Shown: positions 1 through 9,771, numbered from the stretch's first letter. The stretch: DNA of 64,000 bases from an uncultured Caulobacterales bacterium (GCA_947503715.1 CANNER010000002.1:620001-684000), one strand, 5' to 3'. Notes: generated by a model not told the origin, from the sequence alone. Translations and numbers: made by a program.

Positions 1-1380
1 GAATCAATTGCGCCTGTCGGGGTGGGTGAAGCCACGATTCCGCCTATTCGCCATTTCAATGCGCGGCTCGGAATAGATGAAGCGACTTTTATCCGCGAGA
101 CCAAGGGCAGTTTCAAACTCGGGATTGAATTCGCAGATTGGCGTGTGAAGGGCGAAAGCTATTTCCATCCTTTCGGAAATTACGGCGCAGAATTTGATAG
201 CGTGCCTTTCTATCAATATTGGATTCGCGAGCATTTGGCGGGTAATGTGAAGTCACTGGATGAGTTTACATTGGCTTGGATCGCCGCTCGTGAGGGCCGT
301 TATGAGCCGCCAATGCGGGACCCGCGTAATATCCGGTCGCGGCATGATTACGCCTATCACTTTGACGCCGGACTCTATGCGCAATTCCTGCGGCGCTATT
401 CCGAAGCGCGTGGTGTGACACGGATTGAAGGGAGAGTTTCCGGCGCCAATTTTCGTCCGACTGATGGTCATATCGAAAGCGTCAAGCTGGATGATGGGCA
501 GGAGATTTCTGCTGATCTCTTTATCGACTGCACGGGGTTTTATGGATTGCTGACCGAAAAATATCTGGAAACAGGATATGAGGCTTGGTCGCATTGGTTG
601 CCCTGCAACCGCGCGGTCGCTGCGCCCTGCCATCGGGATGAAACCCCGATCAAGCCTTATACAATTTCAACGGCGAAGACGGCGGGTTGGCAATGGCGTA
701 TCCCGCTGCAACACCGGATTGGCAATGGTTATGTTTATTGCGATCAGTTCCTTTCGCCGGAAGAAGCGGAAGCGGAATTGATTGAGAGTTTGGAAGCGGA
801 GCCTGCCGCACCGCCGAAACACCTGAAATTCACCACGGGTATGCGGAAGAAATTCTGGCATAAAAACTGCGTTGCGATTGGGCTCTCTGCGGGGTTCATG
901 GAACCACTGGAATCGACCTCACTCCATCTTATCCAATATGGTGTCATGCGCCTCGTCGCGATGTTGCCGGATCGGGATATGTCGCCACTCCTGGCGGAGG
1001 AATATAATAAACTCACCCGCGCGGAATATGAGCGTATTCGCGACTTCCTCGTCCTGCATTATCACGCGACAGAACGCGACGACACGCCGTTCTGGCGGCA
1101 CTGTCAGCAGATCGAAATTCCGGACAGTCTGGCTTACAAAATCGCGCAGTTCCGGGAGAACGGCATGATCGTTTCCGATGAACGGGAGTTGTTTCACAAT
1201 CCAAGCTGGATCGCCGTTTATATCGGTCAGGGAATTGTTCCAAAGCGCGCCCCGACGGGCTCAACATTGCGCGATGATGTACCCGTGGCGCAGCGTCTGG
1301 ATCAGATTCATGCGGCGATACGAGAAGGTGCAGCCGCCATGCCGGAGCATGAGGATTATATCCAGCAATTAATTAACTAG
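1..1380 (+). CDS. Flavin-dependent tryptophan halogenase-like protein, 5' truncated by window edge
   Basis: Member of the PF04820 tryptophan halogenase family, FAD enzymes that use reduced flavin, O2 and halide; the real substrate of copies beside TonB receptors is generally unknown. The reading frame is open from base 1, so the N-terminal GxGxxG FAD motif lies outside the window. Visible are GVGEATIPPIR near the start, the segment ETKGSFKLGIEF whose second Lys lines up with the catalytic Lys79 of PrnA, the family motif GWQWRIP, and GFMEPLESTSLHL near the FAD/active-site region. It is tail-to-tail with a full-length paralogue, the two stop regions overlapping by 8 bp. Family assignment is firm; whether it halogenates anything is not. 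Confidence 0.9.
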   Translation, partial: ESIAPVGVGEATIPPIRHFNARLGIDEATFIRETKGSFKLGIEFADWRVKGESYFHPFGNYGAEFDSVPFYQYWIREHLAGNVKSLDEFTLAWIAAREGRYEPPMRDPRNIRSRHDYAYHFDAGLYAQFLRRYSEARGVTRIEGRVSGANFRPTDGHIESVKLDDGQEISADLFIDCTGFYGLLTEKYLETGYEAWSHWLPCNRAVAAPCHRDETPIKPYTISTAKTAGWQWRIPLQHRIGNGYVYCDQFLSPEEAEAELIESLEAEPAAPPKHLKFTTGMRKKFWHKNCVAIGLSAGFMEPLESTSLHLIQYGVMRLVAMLPDRDMSPLLAEEYNKLTRAEYERIRDFLVLHYHATERDDTPFWRHCQQIEIPDSLAYKIAQFRENGMIVSDERELFHNPSWIAVYIGQGIVPKRAPTGSTLRDDVPVAQRLDQIHAAIREGAAAMPEHEDYIQQLIN

Positions 1381-2878
1381 GCCGCACCGCCGCCGCGACA
1401 TAATCCTGATGCGCAGGCAGGGGTGTCACACTCTTATCAATAATTGTTTTCACGCTGCCGAGAAAGTCTGAAAGCTGCTTCTCATCCAAGCGGTCTGCCA
1501 TGGGGTGATAGCCTGACGGCATTAGGTTTTGCCCGAGCATGACCTGCACCCAACTGCTCTCGCGGAATAGATCCTCGGGATCATGATAGATTGTGCCGTT
1601 CTGCGCAAAGAGGTCCATCTTCGCCGTGAGACTGTCCGGCACATCCATATGGCGGCAGTAGCGCCAGAACTCTGTATCATCCCGCTGGGTCAGTTTGTAA
1701 TGCAGGATCAGGAAGTCCCGCACCGTGTCATATTCTTTCCCAATGAGGCGGTTATATTCATCAATCTGAGCCTGTGCGAAATCACGGTTCGGGAAGAGTT
1801 GGATGAGACGCGAGACATTGGATTGAATCAGGTGAATCGAGGTGGATTCGAGGGGTTCCAGGAATCCGCTGGCGAGGCCTAGAGACACACAATTCTTATG
1901 CCAAAATTCTTTCCGCCGTCCGGTGGTGAATCGCAGATGTTTCGGGTCGGCCGTTGGCGCACCGTCCAGATTATCCAATAAGGTTTGTGTGGCGCTCTCT
2001 TGATCCGTGAACCCGTCGCAATAGACGTGCCCATTGCCGGTGCGGTGTTGCAACGGAATTCGCCATTGCCATCCAGCCTCATGCGCCGTGGCTTTTGTAT
2101 AGGGCAGCAATGGGGTCGTGCTTTCGCAGGGAATGGCGACGGCGCGGTTGCAGGGCAGATAGTGCGACCAATCCTCATATTGGACCTTTAAGGCATCCCC
2201 AATCAGAAGCCCGCGAAATCCGGAACAGTCAATAAAAAGGTCGCCCTTAACGATCTTTCCGCTCTCCAGTGTAACGGATTGAATATATCCGTTTTCTGGA
2301 TTGAGCTGCACGGTTTCGACTTTACCTTCCGTCCGGGTGACGCCGGCTTTCTCGGCATAGCGGCGCAGGAAAAGCGCATATTCGCCCGCATCAAAATGAT
2401 AGGCATAGGCCAGGCCTGTCATGGACGTCTTTCCGACGCGTTCCAGGTGCGCGAATTTATGGGCATAGGCGGCACGGTGATGAAGCGAGTGATCCCAGAG
2501 CGAACTCTCCGTGCCGGACAGAACACTGCGCAGCCAGTAATGGTGGAAGTGCAGATTGGTTAAATTGATCCCGGCATCGCCAAATGTGTGCAGATAGCTA
2601 TCACCCTTCCGACCCCAATTATTGAACTCGATCCCGAGTTTAAACGTCGCCTTTGTGGCGCGCAGAAATTCCCGCTCGTCAATGCCAAGTACACCATTTA
2701 AACGGCGGATTTGTGGAATCGTCGCCTCGCCAACGCCGACCGTGCCAATCGCATCGGATTCAATTAGTTCTATATCGACCACGGCACCGAGTAGTTTGGA
2801 CAGCGACGCCGCCGCAATCCAACCCGCGGTCCCGCCGCCGACAATGATAACTTTTTTGATAGGCGCGTGGTCAATCAT
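1373..2878 (-). CDS. Flavin-dependent tryptophan halogenase-like protein
   Basis: Full-length PF04820 protein of 501 residues. The FAD-binding glycine motif GGGTAGW is at residues 14-20, GVGEATIP at about 48-55, a Lys at 80 in ATKATFKLGI aligns with PrnA/RebH Lys79, and GWQWRIP (W270, W272) matches the WxWxIP motif that keeps these enzymes from acting as monooxygenases. EPLESTS follows at about 341-347. It is downstream of the TonB-dependent receptor on the same strand but separated from it by an intrinsic terminator, and is tail-to-tail with a paralogue. No strong Shine-Dalgarno precedes the ATG. Such genes commonly sit in TonB-receptor carbohydrate loci; the substrate cannot be read from the sequence. 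Confidence 0.92.
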   Translation of the reverse strand: MIDHAPIKKVIIVGGGTAGWIAAASLSKLLGAVVDIELIESDAIGTVGVGEATIPQIRRLNGVLGIDEREFLRATKATFKLGIEFNNWGRKGDSYLHTFGDAGINLTNLHFHHYWLRSVLSGTESSLWDHSLHHRAAYAHKFAHLERVGKTSMTGLAYAYHFDAGEYALFLRRYAEKAGVTRTEGKVETVQLNPENGYIQSVTLESGKIVKGDLFIDCSGFRGLLIGDALKVQYEDWSHYLPCNRAVAIPCESTTPLLPYTKATAHEAGWQWRIPLQHRTGNGHVYCDGFTDQESATQTLLDNLDGAPTADPKHLRFTTGRRKEFWHKNCVSLGLASGFLEPLESTSIHLIQSNVSRLIQLFPNRDFAQAQIDEYNRLIGKEYDTVRDFLILHYKLTQRDDTEFWRYCRHMDVPDSLTAKMDLFAQNGTIYHDPEDLFRESSWVQVMLGQNLMPSGYHPMADRLDEKQLSDFLGSVKTIIDKSVTPLPAHQDYVAAAVRPS

Positions 2879-2929
2879 AAAGGCTTTCTAATTAATTATT
2901 CCGCTCATGTCCCGTGACAATCGGACACA

Positions 2930-2962
2930 AAAAAGCCCGCCGGACCAAAAGGTCGGCGGGCA
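2930..2962 (-). terminator. Intrinsic terminator downstream of the TonB receptor gene
   Basis: On the minus strand GCCCGCCGACC, loop TTTT, then GGTCCGGCGGGC (one bulged base) is followed directly by TTTTT. It lies 31 bp after the receptor stop and about 50 bp before the halogenase start, so it should cut receptor transcripts before the halogenase gene. Confidence 0.85.
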
Positions 2963-2992
2963 AGGTGTCGATCGGGATCGTGATCGAATTCT

Positions 2993-5770
2993 TTAGAACT
3001 TCTTGGCAACCGTGAAGTTGAATGTCCGGCCATAAGTTTCGTAGCGGGAGACGAAAGTCTCGCCGGGGAAATCAACGAGGTCGTTCTCTGTCCGGAAAGG
3101 CTCATCTGTCAGGTTATAGCCTTCGATATTGACCGAGAACCCTTCCAAAGCGCCGCTCTGGAATTCATATCCAATTTGCGCATCGACAAGTGTCTCGGAT
3201 AGCGCTTCCGCGCCGTTCAAAGATCCGTCAAATTCTTGGACTTCCGAAAGGAAACCGTCGCGGTAACGCACATTGACACGGGCTTGCAGACCGTTGGCTT
3301 CGTAATAGACGCCGCCGGATGCGACATTTTCAGAATAGCCCGGAATACGAATACTGCGACCGTTCTCATCTTCAATTTCACTCTTCGTGTAAGAGTAATT
3401 GGCGTTGATACCAAAGCCTTCCAAGCTATCGACGAGAGCTTCTAATGGGAAGCGTAGATTGCCTTCAAAACCTGTCACGTCGCCGCTTTGGAAGTTGCCT
3501 GGTGCACCGACCGTTGTCACAGCCGATGTCGGGTTTGCATCCACAAACGCCTGACCGAGGATGTTCACCGCTTGCTCTTCAGATGTCACGACAGTCGAGC
3601 CACCAATGACATAATCCGATAAGTCTTTGTGGAAGACGGCAAGAGAAAGCTCGCCCGTATCACTAAAGAAATGCTGTACGGCGAAATCATAGCTTTCCGC
3701 TTGATAAGGCCGCAGGAAGGGGTTGCCGCCACCAAAGCCGAGGCAAACCTGACCTGCGCCGGGATTGAAGGCTTCCGCGTTATATTCACGAACGCCGTCA
3801 CCGTCTTCATCCGGACAAACAGTATTGTTGAAACCAAACCCTTGGTTGGCTGCCAACTGATCCAAACGCGGGCGCGAAATTGTTTCAGCCGCCGCAAATC
3901 GAACATATGTATTATCGACGACTTCGACAGAGAGGTTCAGGCTTGGCAGAACTTCTGTGTAAGTCTCCGTGACCGTCTGCTCTTGGGAAGGCGCGCCTTC
4001 TGGGAAAGCGAGCGTACCTGTGGATTCTTGCTCAACATCCTGAACTTGGACGCCAATATTACCTGTGACGGGCATATCACCGATATTGAAACCGACATTT
4101 GCCATCGCGAAATATTTCACAATGTCTTCTTCAACCGTCCAAGCCGTAGAGTTGGCCGGGTCGACAACATAGGTACCGTTATCAATCAAGCTGGCGGGAT
4201 CGTAAGCCAGAATATCAAGCCCGATTGAACCTGAGTCCGTTGCGCCCTCAATCGAATCCGCAGGAATTGGGGCTTCGCGGTCCTCGTTAAACCCTGTGCC
4301 CGCACGCAAGAAAGCCTCATTTGAATTAAAGGACTTTTCGCGGTTCGTGATGATGGCACCAGCTCTGATGGACTCAACCCAATCCAGCTCGATATCATAT
4401 TCGGCTTCGAGGCGGATGGCTGTCAGTTCATCACCAATTTCAGGTTCCTTGATAAAACCAACTTGACCCCAGCCGCCCGGATCGGCGAGCAGGACTGTGT
4501 TTGGATCTGTGTAATCACGGCCCGCATTGATGGTGTAATCACCTTCTTCAGGGAAGGTGAAGGTTAGCGTATCCAAGACATCCGCATTGCCGGATCCGAT
4601 AATGCCTGTGCCCGTACCGGCATAGGATTCATAATCAATATCGTTACGATCCAATTCGGAATAGGACAGATCACCCATGACGCGGAAACGATCTGAAACG
4701 TCATAAGTTGTGTTCAGGCCAATCGCGAAGATTTCCGCCGTATTACCTTCTGTATCCGTTCTCAGGATTGGGCCGACATTATTATAAGTCGCGGATGTTG
4801 CGAAAGGACCGGAGCCATTGACTTGACCGACTTCCGCACCCGACCAAGAGGCGAGGGGTGTTTCAACACCGCGGAAAATACCCGTATCCTCATAGTCTGA
4901 ATAATAGGCATCAAGTGTGGCCGCAAAACGATCTGTCGGTTCAAACTGCAAGGCACCTGCAATAGATGTGCGTTCGAAATCACGTGAGACAACACCGGAA
5001 CGCGGGTTATCCGTTGGGAAAACCACACCGTCTTCAGTTGCGCCAACCTGAAATTGGTTTGTCTTCAATTCACGGGAGAAAAACTGCGTTGGATTGGACT
5101 GATGTGTTACACCGACGGACCAACCAATTGTGCCATCCGCATTTTGGTCAATATAAGATCCGAAGAGGCGATATCCGTCAGCGCCGAAATCCGGGTTCAA
5201 GTCGCCATTATCATTGATGACATATTTGCCTGAAACGTTGAACTGGCGATCAGAGTAATCCAGCGGCTTCACCGTTTGAAGATCAACAGCACCCGCAATA
5301 CCGATGGCGGCCAGCGCTGCATCAGGCGTTTTATAAACGAGACCCTTGGCAATCAGCTCTGACGGAAACTGATCAAATTCGATACCCCGGTTATTACCGG
5401 CGGAAACCTGTTCGCGACCGTTTAGAAGTGCGACCGAGAAATCCGGACCGAAACCGCGAATGGAGATGGCTTGCGCCCGGCCCCGGACACGTTGTGCCGT
5501 GACGCCCGGCAAACGGGCCAATGTGTCGGCGATGGAAATATCAGGCAATTTACCAATGTCTTCGGCTGTAACGGCTTCGATGATGGAAGAGCTGTCTTTT
5601 TTCAAAGCCAGGCTATCTTTAATGGACTGGCGAATACCTGTTGAGACGACGACATCTTCGTCTTCTAGGTCCGCATCCTGCGCGAGGGCAGCTTGGCTGA
5701 GTGAAAGTATGAGAGCGGCTGCGGCTGATCCTGCAAGCAGCTTCCGTTTGGCGGATGACTTAAATGACAT
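2993..5770 (-). CDS. TonB-dependent outer-membrane receptor, probably maltodextrin uptake
   Basis: A 925-residue TonB-dependent receptor of the Xanthomonas/Caulobacter type. A Sec signal peptide is clear (cleavage predicted after LAQAALA-like ALA at residue 30), a TonB-box-like DVVVSTG follows at 39-45, then a plug domain with ITAEDIGKLPD-type text (VTAEDIGKLPDISIADTLAR) and an RIRGFGP-like ISIRGFGPDF. The rest is a 22-strand barrel-like sequence and the protein ends in phenylalanine, as outer-membrane barrels do. It is divergent from an alpha-amylase and near an alpha-glucosidase, LacI regulator and MFS transporter, so maltooligosaccharide uptake is the likely role (inference from context). 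A terminator follows immediately. Confidence 0.93.
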   Translation of the reverse strand: MSFKSSAKRKLLAGSAAAALILSLSQAALAQDADLEDEDVVVSTGIRQSIKDSLALKKDSSSIIEAVTAEDIGKLPDISIADTLARLPGVTAQRVRGRAQAISIRGFGPDFSVALLNGREQVSAGNNRGIEFDQFPSELIAKGLVYKTPDAALAAIGIAGAVDLQTVKPLDYSDRQFNVSGKYVINDNGDLNPDFGADGYRLFGSYIDQNADGTIGWSVGVTHQSNPTQFFSRELKTNQFQVGATEDGVVFPTDNPRSGVVSRDFERTSIAGALQFEPTDRFAATLDAYYSDYEDTGIFRGVETPLASWSGAEVGQVNGSGPFATSATYNNVGPILRTDTEGNTAEIFAIGLNTTYDVSDRFRVMGDLSYSELDRNDIDYESYAGTGTGIIGSGNADVLDTLTFTFPEEGDYTINAGRDYTDPNTVLLADPGGWGQVGFIKEPEIGDELTAIRLEAEYDIELDWVESIRAGAIITNREKSFNSNEAFLRAGTGFNEDREAPIPADSIEGATDSGSIGLDILAYDPASLIDNGTYVVDPANSTAWTVEEDIVKYFAMANVGFNIGDMPVTGNIGVQVQDVEQESTGTLAFPEGAPSQEQTVTETYTEVLPSLNLSVEVVDNTYVRFAAAETISRPRLDQLAANQGFGFNNTVCPDEDGDGVREYNAEAFNPGAGQVCLGFGGGNPFLRPYQAESYDFAVQHFFSDTGELSLAVFHKDLSDYVIGGSTVVTSEEQAVNILGQAFVDANPTSAVTTVGAPGNFQSGDVTGFEGNLRFPLEALVDSLEGFGINANYSYTKSEIEDENGRSIRIPGYSENVASGGVYYEANGLQARVNVRYRDGFLSEVQEFDGSLNGAEALSETLVDAQIGYEFQSGALEGFSVNIEGYNLTDEPFRTENDLVDFPGETFVSRYETYGRTFNFTVAKKF

Positions 5771-6101
5771 GGGTTCCCTTCCCGAATGGGGTTTGCGTTT
5801 TATCGCGTTTTTGTTTTCAGCCCTTCAATCACAGACGGAATTGGGGCCATTGATGTGTTTATAAAACTTTTTGTAATGTTTTTGCAAATAAATTTAAAAA
5901 TTATACAGAGAATTGCACTGATATGTTGCAAGAATGTCACGCGACATATTATAGGTAATTGAAAAATATAACTATTATACTTTTCCATATTCAATTTCAC
6001 TTAAAATTCTATGCAAAAATTAATGCAAAAATTTACATTAGGCTTTCCATCTGTGATTTTTGGCCTTAGGGAAATAGAATAATAAGGGAGACACGCCTGA
6101 T
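5771..6101. promoter_or_regulatory. AT-rich divergent promoter region between TonB receptor and amylase
   Basis: 331 bp without a credible gene, strongly AT-rich compared with its flanks. It must hold the promoters of both the receptor (minus) and the amylase operon (plus). A good ribosome-binding site AAGGGAG precedes the amylase ATG. TGCA-centred repeats described separately are the best operator candidates; other TTGCAA words occur near 5883 and 5925. Confidence 0.6.
6011..6034. promoter_or_regulatory. Candidate operator: tandem ATGCAAAAATT repeats
   Basis: Two back-to-back 12-bp units, ATGCAAAAATTA and ATGCAAAAATTT, giving TGCA words 12 bp apart. A related TGCA-rich palindrome lies upstream of the MFS transporter gene at 12410-12425. 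Because a LacI-family gene sits in the same locus these are its most plausible binding sites, but the two sites differ in spacing, so this is inference. Confidence 0.35.
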
Positions 6102-8117
6102 ATGCGCTACAATAAAAATCGTATCCGTCAATCATTCTCTGGCAGTGCCGTGGCTCTGACCCTCTTTCTGGCAGGATGCTCCGCGCAAACAGCGCAGACT
6201 GAAGGTGGGCCCAATGCGATGGAAGCGGCGCTGAACCCGATTGCGGCGCTGGATGCGAAAATCAATCCTGATTTTGTCGCGCCGGATGTCACCGTCTCCG
6301 CTGCGAGCAAACCTGACTTTGGCGATTACCTTACGCGTCCGCCGGAAGATGATGTTGTCTATTTCATGTTGCCGGACCGTTTTGAAAATGGCGACCCGTC
6401 CAATGATACGGGCGGCTTTGGCGGCGATTATTTGCAGCATGGGTTCAAGCCCGATCATAAAGGTTTCTACCATGGAGGGGACCTTGTCGGGCTGACCTCG
6501 CGTCTGGATTATATTAAAGACCTCGGCGCGAGCGCCATCTGGCTCGGACCGATCTACAAGAATAAACCCGTCCAAGGCGAAGGTGAGGGCGCAAGCTCTG
6601 GCTATCACGGTTATTGGATTACTGATTTCACGTCCGTGGACCCGCATCTAGGCACGAATGCGGAGCTCAAAACCTTTGTTGATGAAGCCCATGCGCGCGG
6701 GATGAAAGTCTATCTCGATATCATCACGAACCACACGGCGGACGTCATTAATTTCCGCGAATGTCATGATCCTGACTATGACGGCGCGGACAAGCAGACG
6801 GACGGATGTCCCTATCGCTCCGTCGCGGATTATCCTTACACAACACGTGGCGGTATAGACGGCGAGACAATTAATGCAGGATTTCTCGGCGATGCACCGG
6901 TACACCAAACGGCTGAGAATTTTGCAAAGCTGACGCGGCAGGATTACGCCTACACGCCCTTCATTCCGGCGGGCGAGCAAGATGTGAAGACTCCGGCCTG
7001 GCTCAATGATCCGCGCTTTTACCACAATCGCGGCAATACGACATTTGCGGGCGAGAATTCGCTCTATGGTGATTTTGTCGGGTTGGATGATCTCTTCACC
7101 GAACATCCCGAAGTCGTGGATGGCATGATCGATATTTTCAAAGGCTGGATTACGGATTACCGCATGGACGGTTTCCGCATTGATACGACACGGCATGTGA
7201 ATCCGGGATTTTGGCAGCAATTCTTGCCGGCGATGAAAGAGCATGCGGCGGCGGAAGGGATTCCGAATTTCTATATGTTCGGTGAAGTCTATGATCCTGA
7301 CCCGGGTGCATTGGCCCGTTTCACGCGGGTCGATGGATTTGACCAAGTTCTCGATTTCGGGATGCAATCCGCCGTGTTTGAAACTGTCTCGGGCAAACAA
7401 CCCGCCGTGCGCTTGGATACCTTCATACGCGCCGACGATCTCTACGGCGATGCGACGAAAAAAGGCCGGACGCAGCCGACCTTTGTCGGAAATCACGATA
7501 TGGGTCGTTTCTCCGGCCTGCTTAAAAATGCGATGCCCGGTATCTCGCAGGATGAGCTCTTTGCCCGCACGCGGTTGGGGCATGAGCTTCTTCTGACATT
7601 ACGCGGTGTGCCCGTGATCTATTCGGGTTCGGAACAGGGTTTTGTCTCTGATGCGAATGACCAACTCGCGCGGGAGAATATGTTTCCGTCAAAAGTTGCG
7701 GCCTATAATGACAATGACCTTATCGGCACGGATGCGACGACGGCAGAGTCAAATTTCGATATGGACCATCCGCTCTATCGGACGATCTCCGCACTCTCCG
7801 CCGTGCGACGTGAGCTACCTGCGCTCTCACGCGGTGAGACGGTAGTACGTTTGGCCGAGATTGATGGTGGGCTCTTCGCCTTTTCCCGCTTTGATCCCGA
7901 CACAAACCGCGAAGTTCTAATCGTTGCGAACATGGACAGTGTCGCGCGCGACGCGAATATCCGGATTGATGCGGCGACCACGGTATTGAACCTCGCCTAT
8001 GGTCCCGATGTCGGCGCAAAAGTGCCGGCTGTGGCCACGGCCTCCGTTTCTATGCCGGCTCTGTCCCTTGTTGTGCTAACGGGTGACAAACCCGCCCTGC
8101 GCCCTGCCGGAGAATAG
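6102..8117 (+). CDS. Lipoprotein alpha-amylase (GH13)
   Basis: Glycoside hydrolase family 13 enzyme of 671 residues, hydrolysing alpha-1,4-glucans. A lipoprotein signal with lipobox LAGC at about residues 22-25 places it on a membrane facing the periplasm or outside. All four GH13 regions are intact: DIITNH (D206-H211), GFRIDT with nucleophile D360, MFGEVY with acid/base E395, and GNHD with D466. The start has a clear AAGGGAG ribosome-binding site. The next gene, an alpha-glucosidase, begins 7 bp after the stop, so they form an operon. Divergent from a TonB receptor. Exact specificity (alpha-amylase versus cyclomaltodextrinase) is open. Confidence 0.93.
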   Translation: MRYNKNRIRQSFSGSAVALTLFLAGCSAQTAQTEGGPNAMEAALNPIAALDAKINPDFVAPDVTVSAASKPDFGDYLTRPPEDDVVYFMLPDRFENGDPSNDTGGFGGDYLQHGFKPDHKGFYHGGDLVGLTSRLDYIKDLGASAIWLGPIYKNKPVQGEGEGASSGYHGYWITDFTSVDPHLGTNAELKTFVDEAHARGMKVYLDIITNHTADVINFRECHDPDYDGADKQTDGCPYRSVADYPYTTRGGIDGETINAGFLGDAPVHQTAENFAKLTRQDYAYTPFIPAGEQDVKTPAWLNDPRFYHNRGNTTFAGENSLYGDFVGLDDLFTEHPEVVDGMIDIFKGWITDYRMDGFRIDTTRHVNPGFWQQFLPAMKEHAAAEGIPNFYMFGEVYDPDPGALARFTRVDGFDQVLDFGMQSAVFETVSGKQPAVRLDTFIRADDLYGDATKKGRTQPTFVGNHDMGRFSGLLKNAMPGISQDELFARTRLGHELLLTLRGVPVIYSGSEQGFVSDANDQLARENMFPSKVAAYNDNDLIGTDATTAESNFDMDHPLYRTISALSAVRRELPALSRGETVVRLAEIDGGLFAFSRFDPDTNREVLIVANMDSVARDANIRIDAATTVLNLAYGPDVGAKVPAVATASVSMPALSLVVLTGDKPALRPAGE

Positions 8118-8124
8118 CGTTTCG

Positions 8125-9771
8125 ATGACTGATACAGGGATGACATCAACCGTCGTTGAAGCAGAAACTGTCTCGCAGGACAGTCCTGAAACGGTGTGGT
8201 GGAAGGGCGCGGTTATCTATCAAATTTACCCGCGCAGTTTTCAGGACAGCAATGGAGACGGTGTCGGCGATTTGGCGGGCATTATTGACCGCCTGGACCA
8301 TGTAGCCTCCCTCGGCGTGGACGGTGTCTGGCTCTCGCCCTTCTTCACCTCACCCATGGCGGATTTCGGCTATGACATTGCGGATTTCACGGATGTGGAT
8401 CCAATCTTTGGCACGCTCGCTGATTTTGACAGGCTGATCGCGAAAGCCCATGGACTGGGTCTGAAAGTCATCATTGATCAGATTTATTCCCACAGCTCGG
8501 ACCAACATAAATGGTTCGAAGAATCACGTCAGTCCCGCGACAATCCCAAAGCGGATTGGTACGTCTGGGCAGATGCGAACCCTGACGGCACGCCGCCCAA
8601 TAATTGGCAATCCGTTTTCGGCATGGGCGCGTGGCAATGGGATGCGCGGCGCGGACAATATTATCTCCATAACTTCCTCGTTGAACAGCCGGATCTGAAT
8701 CTACATCATCCGGACGTTCAAAATGCGATATTGGATGTCACGCGGTTTTGGTTGGATCGGGGCGTTGACGGGTTCCGATTAGACGCCCTGAACTTTGGTA
8801 TGCACGACCCCGAATTACGGGATAATCCAGTTGAGACGGTCTTTAAACGTCCCCCGACCCGTCCCTTTGATTTCCAACGTCATACCCGGTCTATGAGCCA
8901 TCCTGACATTGTCGGCTTTATCGAACGCGTTGCCGCCGTCATCAATGAACGGGACGGATGTTTCACCGTCGCGGAAGTGGGCGGACCGTTCCCGTTGGAG
9001 GAGATGAAAGCCTTCACCCAAGGCGATGAGCGGTTGAACTCCGCCTATAATTTCGATTTCCTCTATCTCGAAAATCTCACGGCCGAGAATATCCGGTCCA
9101 CACAGGCCGACTGGCCGAATGAAACGGCGGGCGAAGGCTGGCCGAGCTGGGCCTTTTCCAATCATGATGCGCCGCGCGCGATTTCGCGCTGGGCGGGGGA
9201 TTGCGATCTCGACCATTATGCGAAACTCATTGCGCTCTTGCTGATGTCCTTGCGCGGAAATGTTTTTGTCTATCAGGGTGAAGAGCTGGGCCTGCCACAA
9301 GCCGATGTCCCCTATGACCGTCTCGTTGATCCGGAAGCGATTGTGAACTGGCCGGAAACGCTGGGCCGTGACGGCGCACGCACACCGATGCCGTGGCGCA
9401 ATGACGGGAATGATCTGGCAGGCTTCTCCACAGTCGAGCCGTGGTTGCCGATGACGGAACCCCATGTCGATCTGGCCGTGAGTGCGCAGGAAGAGAACCC
9501 GAATTCGGTGCTGAATTTCTACCGCGAGGCGATTGCTCTGCGTCGTCAATGCCGCGCCCTTCGCGAAGGCCGCATTGATATATTGAAGACGTCAAAGGAC
9601 CTATTGGCATTTACCCGCCGCGAGGGCGCGGAAGCCAAAATATGTATCTTCAATCTGACGGATAAGTCCTTGGAATTAAATATTCCATTTGGCGAGATTT
9701 TCATTCAAGTCGGAGAACACTCCAAAGACGGACAATTACCGGCCTATAGCGGTTTCATCGCCGCGCTCTAA
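8125..9771 (+). CDS. Alpha-glucosidase (GH13), cytoplasmic
   Basis: GH13 oligosaccharide hydrolase of about 548 residues without a signal peptide, so probably cytoplasmic, releasing glucose from imported maltooligosaccharides. It opens with the typical WWKGAVIYQIYPRSFQDSNG. Catalytic residues are D220 in GFRLDALN, E284 in VAEVGG and D348 in SNHD. Region I reads DQIYSH instead of the usual DxxxNH, a variant seen in alpha-glucosidases of related Gram-negatives. I chose the ATG at 8125 because GGAGAA lies 10 bp upstream; a GTG 42 bp earlier would overlap the amylase. Its stop overlaps the convergent LacI gene by 4 bp. Confidence 0.93.
   Translation: MTDTGMTSTVVEAETVSQDSPETVWWKGAVIYQIYPRSFQDSNGDGVGDLAGIIDRLDHVASLGVDGVWLSPFFTSPMADFGYDIADFTDVDPIFGTLADFDRLIAKAHGLGLKVIIDQIYSHSSDQHKWFEESRQSRDNPKADWYVWADANPDGTPPNNWQSVFGMGAWQWDARRGQYYLHNFLVEQPDLNLHHPDVQNAILDVTRFWLDRGVDGFRLDALNFGMHDPELRDNPVETVFKRPPTRPFDFQRHTRSMSHPDIVGFIERVAAVINERDGCFTVAEVGGPFPLEEMKAFTQGDERLNSAYNFDFLYLENLTAENIRSTQADWPNETAGEGWPSWAFSNHDAPRAISRWAGDCDLDHYAKLIALLLMSLRGNVFVYQGEELGLPQADVPYDRLVDPEAIVNWPETLGRDGARTPMPWRNDGNDLAGFSTVEPWLPMTEPHVDLAVSAQEENPNSVLNFYREAIALRRQCRALREGRIDILKTSKDLLAFTRREGAEAKICIFNLTDKSLELNIPFGEIFIQVGEHSKDGQLPAYSGFIAAL

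Noticed and set aside
3629-4228. 199-codon plus-strand frame within the TonB receptor gene
   Set aside because: Cys-rich antisense shadow of barrel sequence.
6648-7583. 311-codon minus-strand frame within the amylase gene
   Set aside because: Antisense to intact GH13 motifs; no ribosome-binding site or family features.
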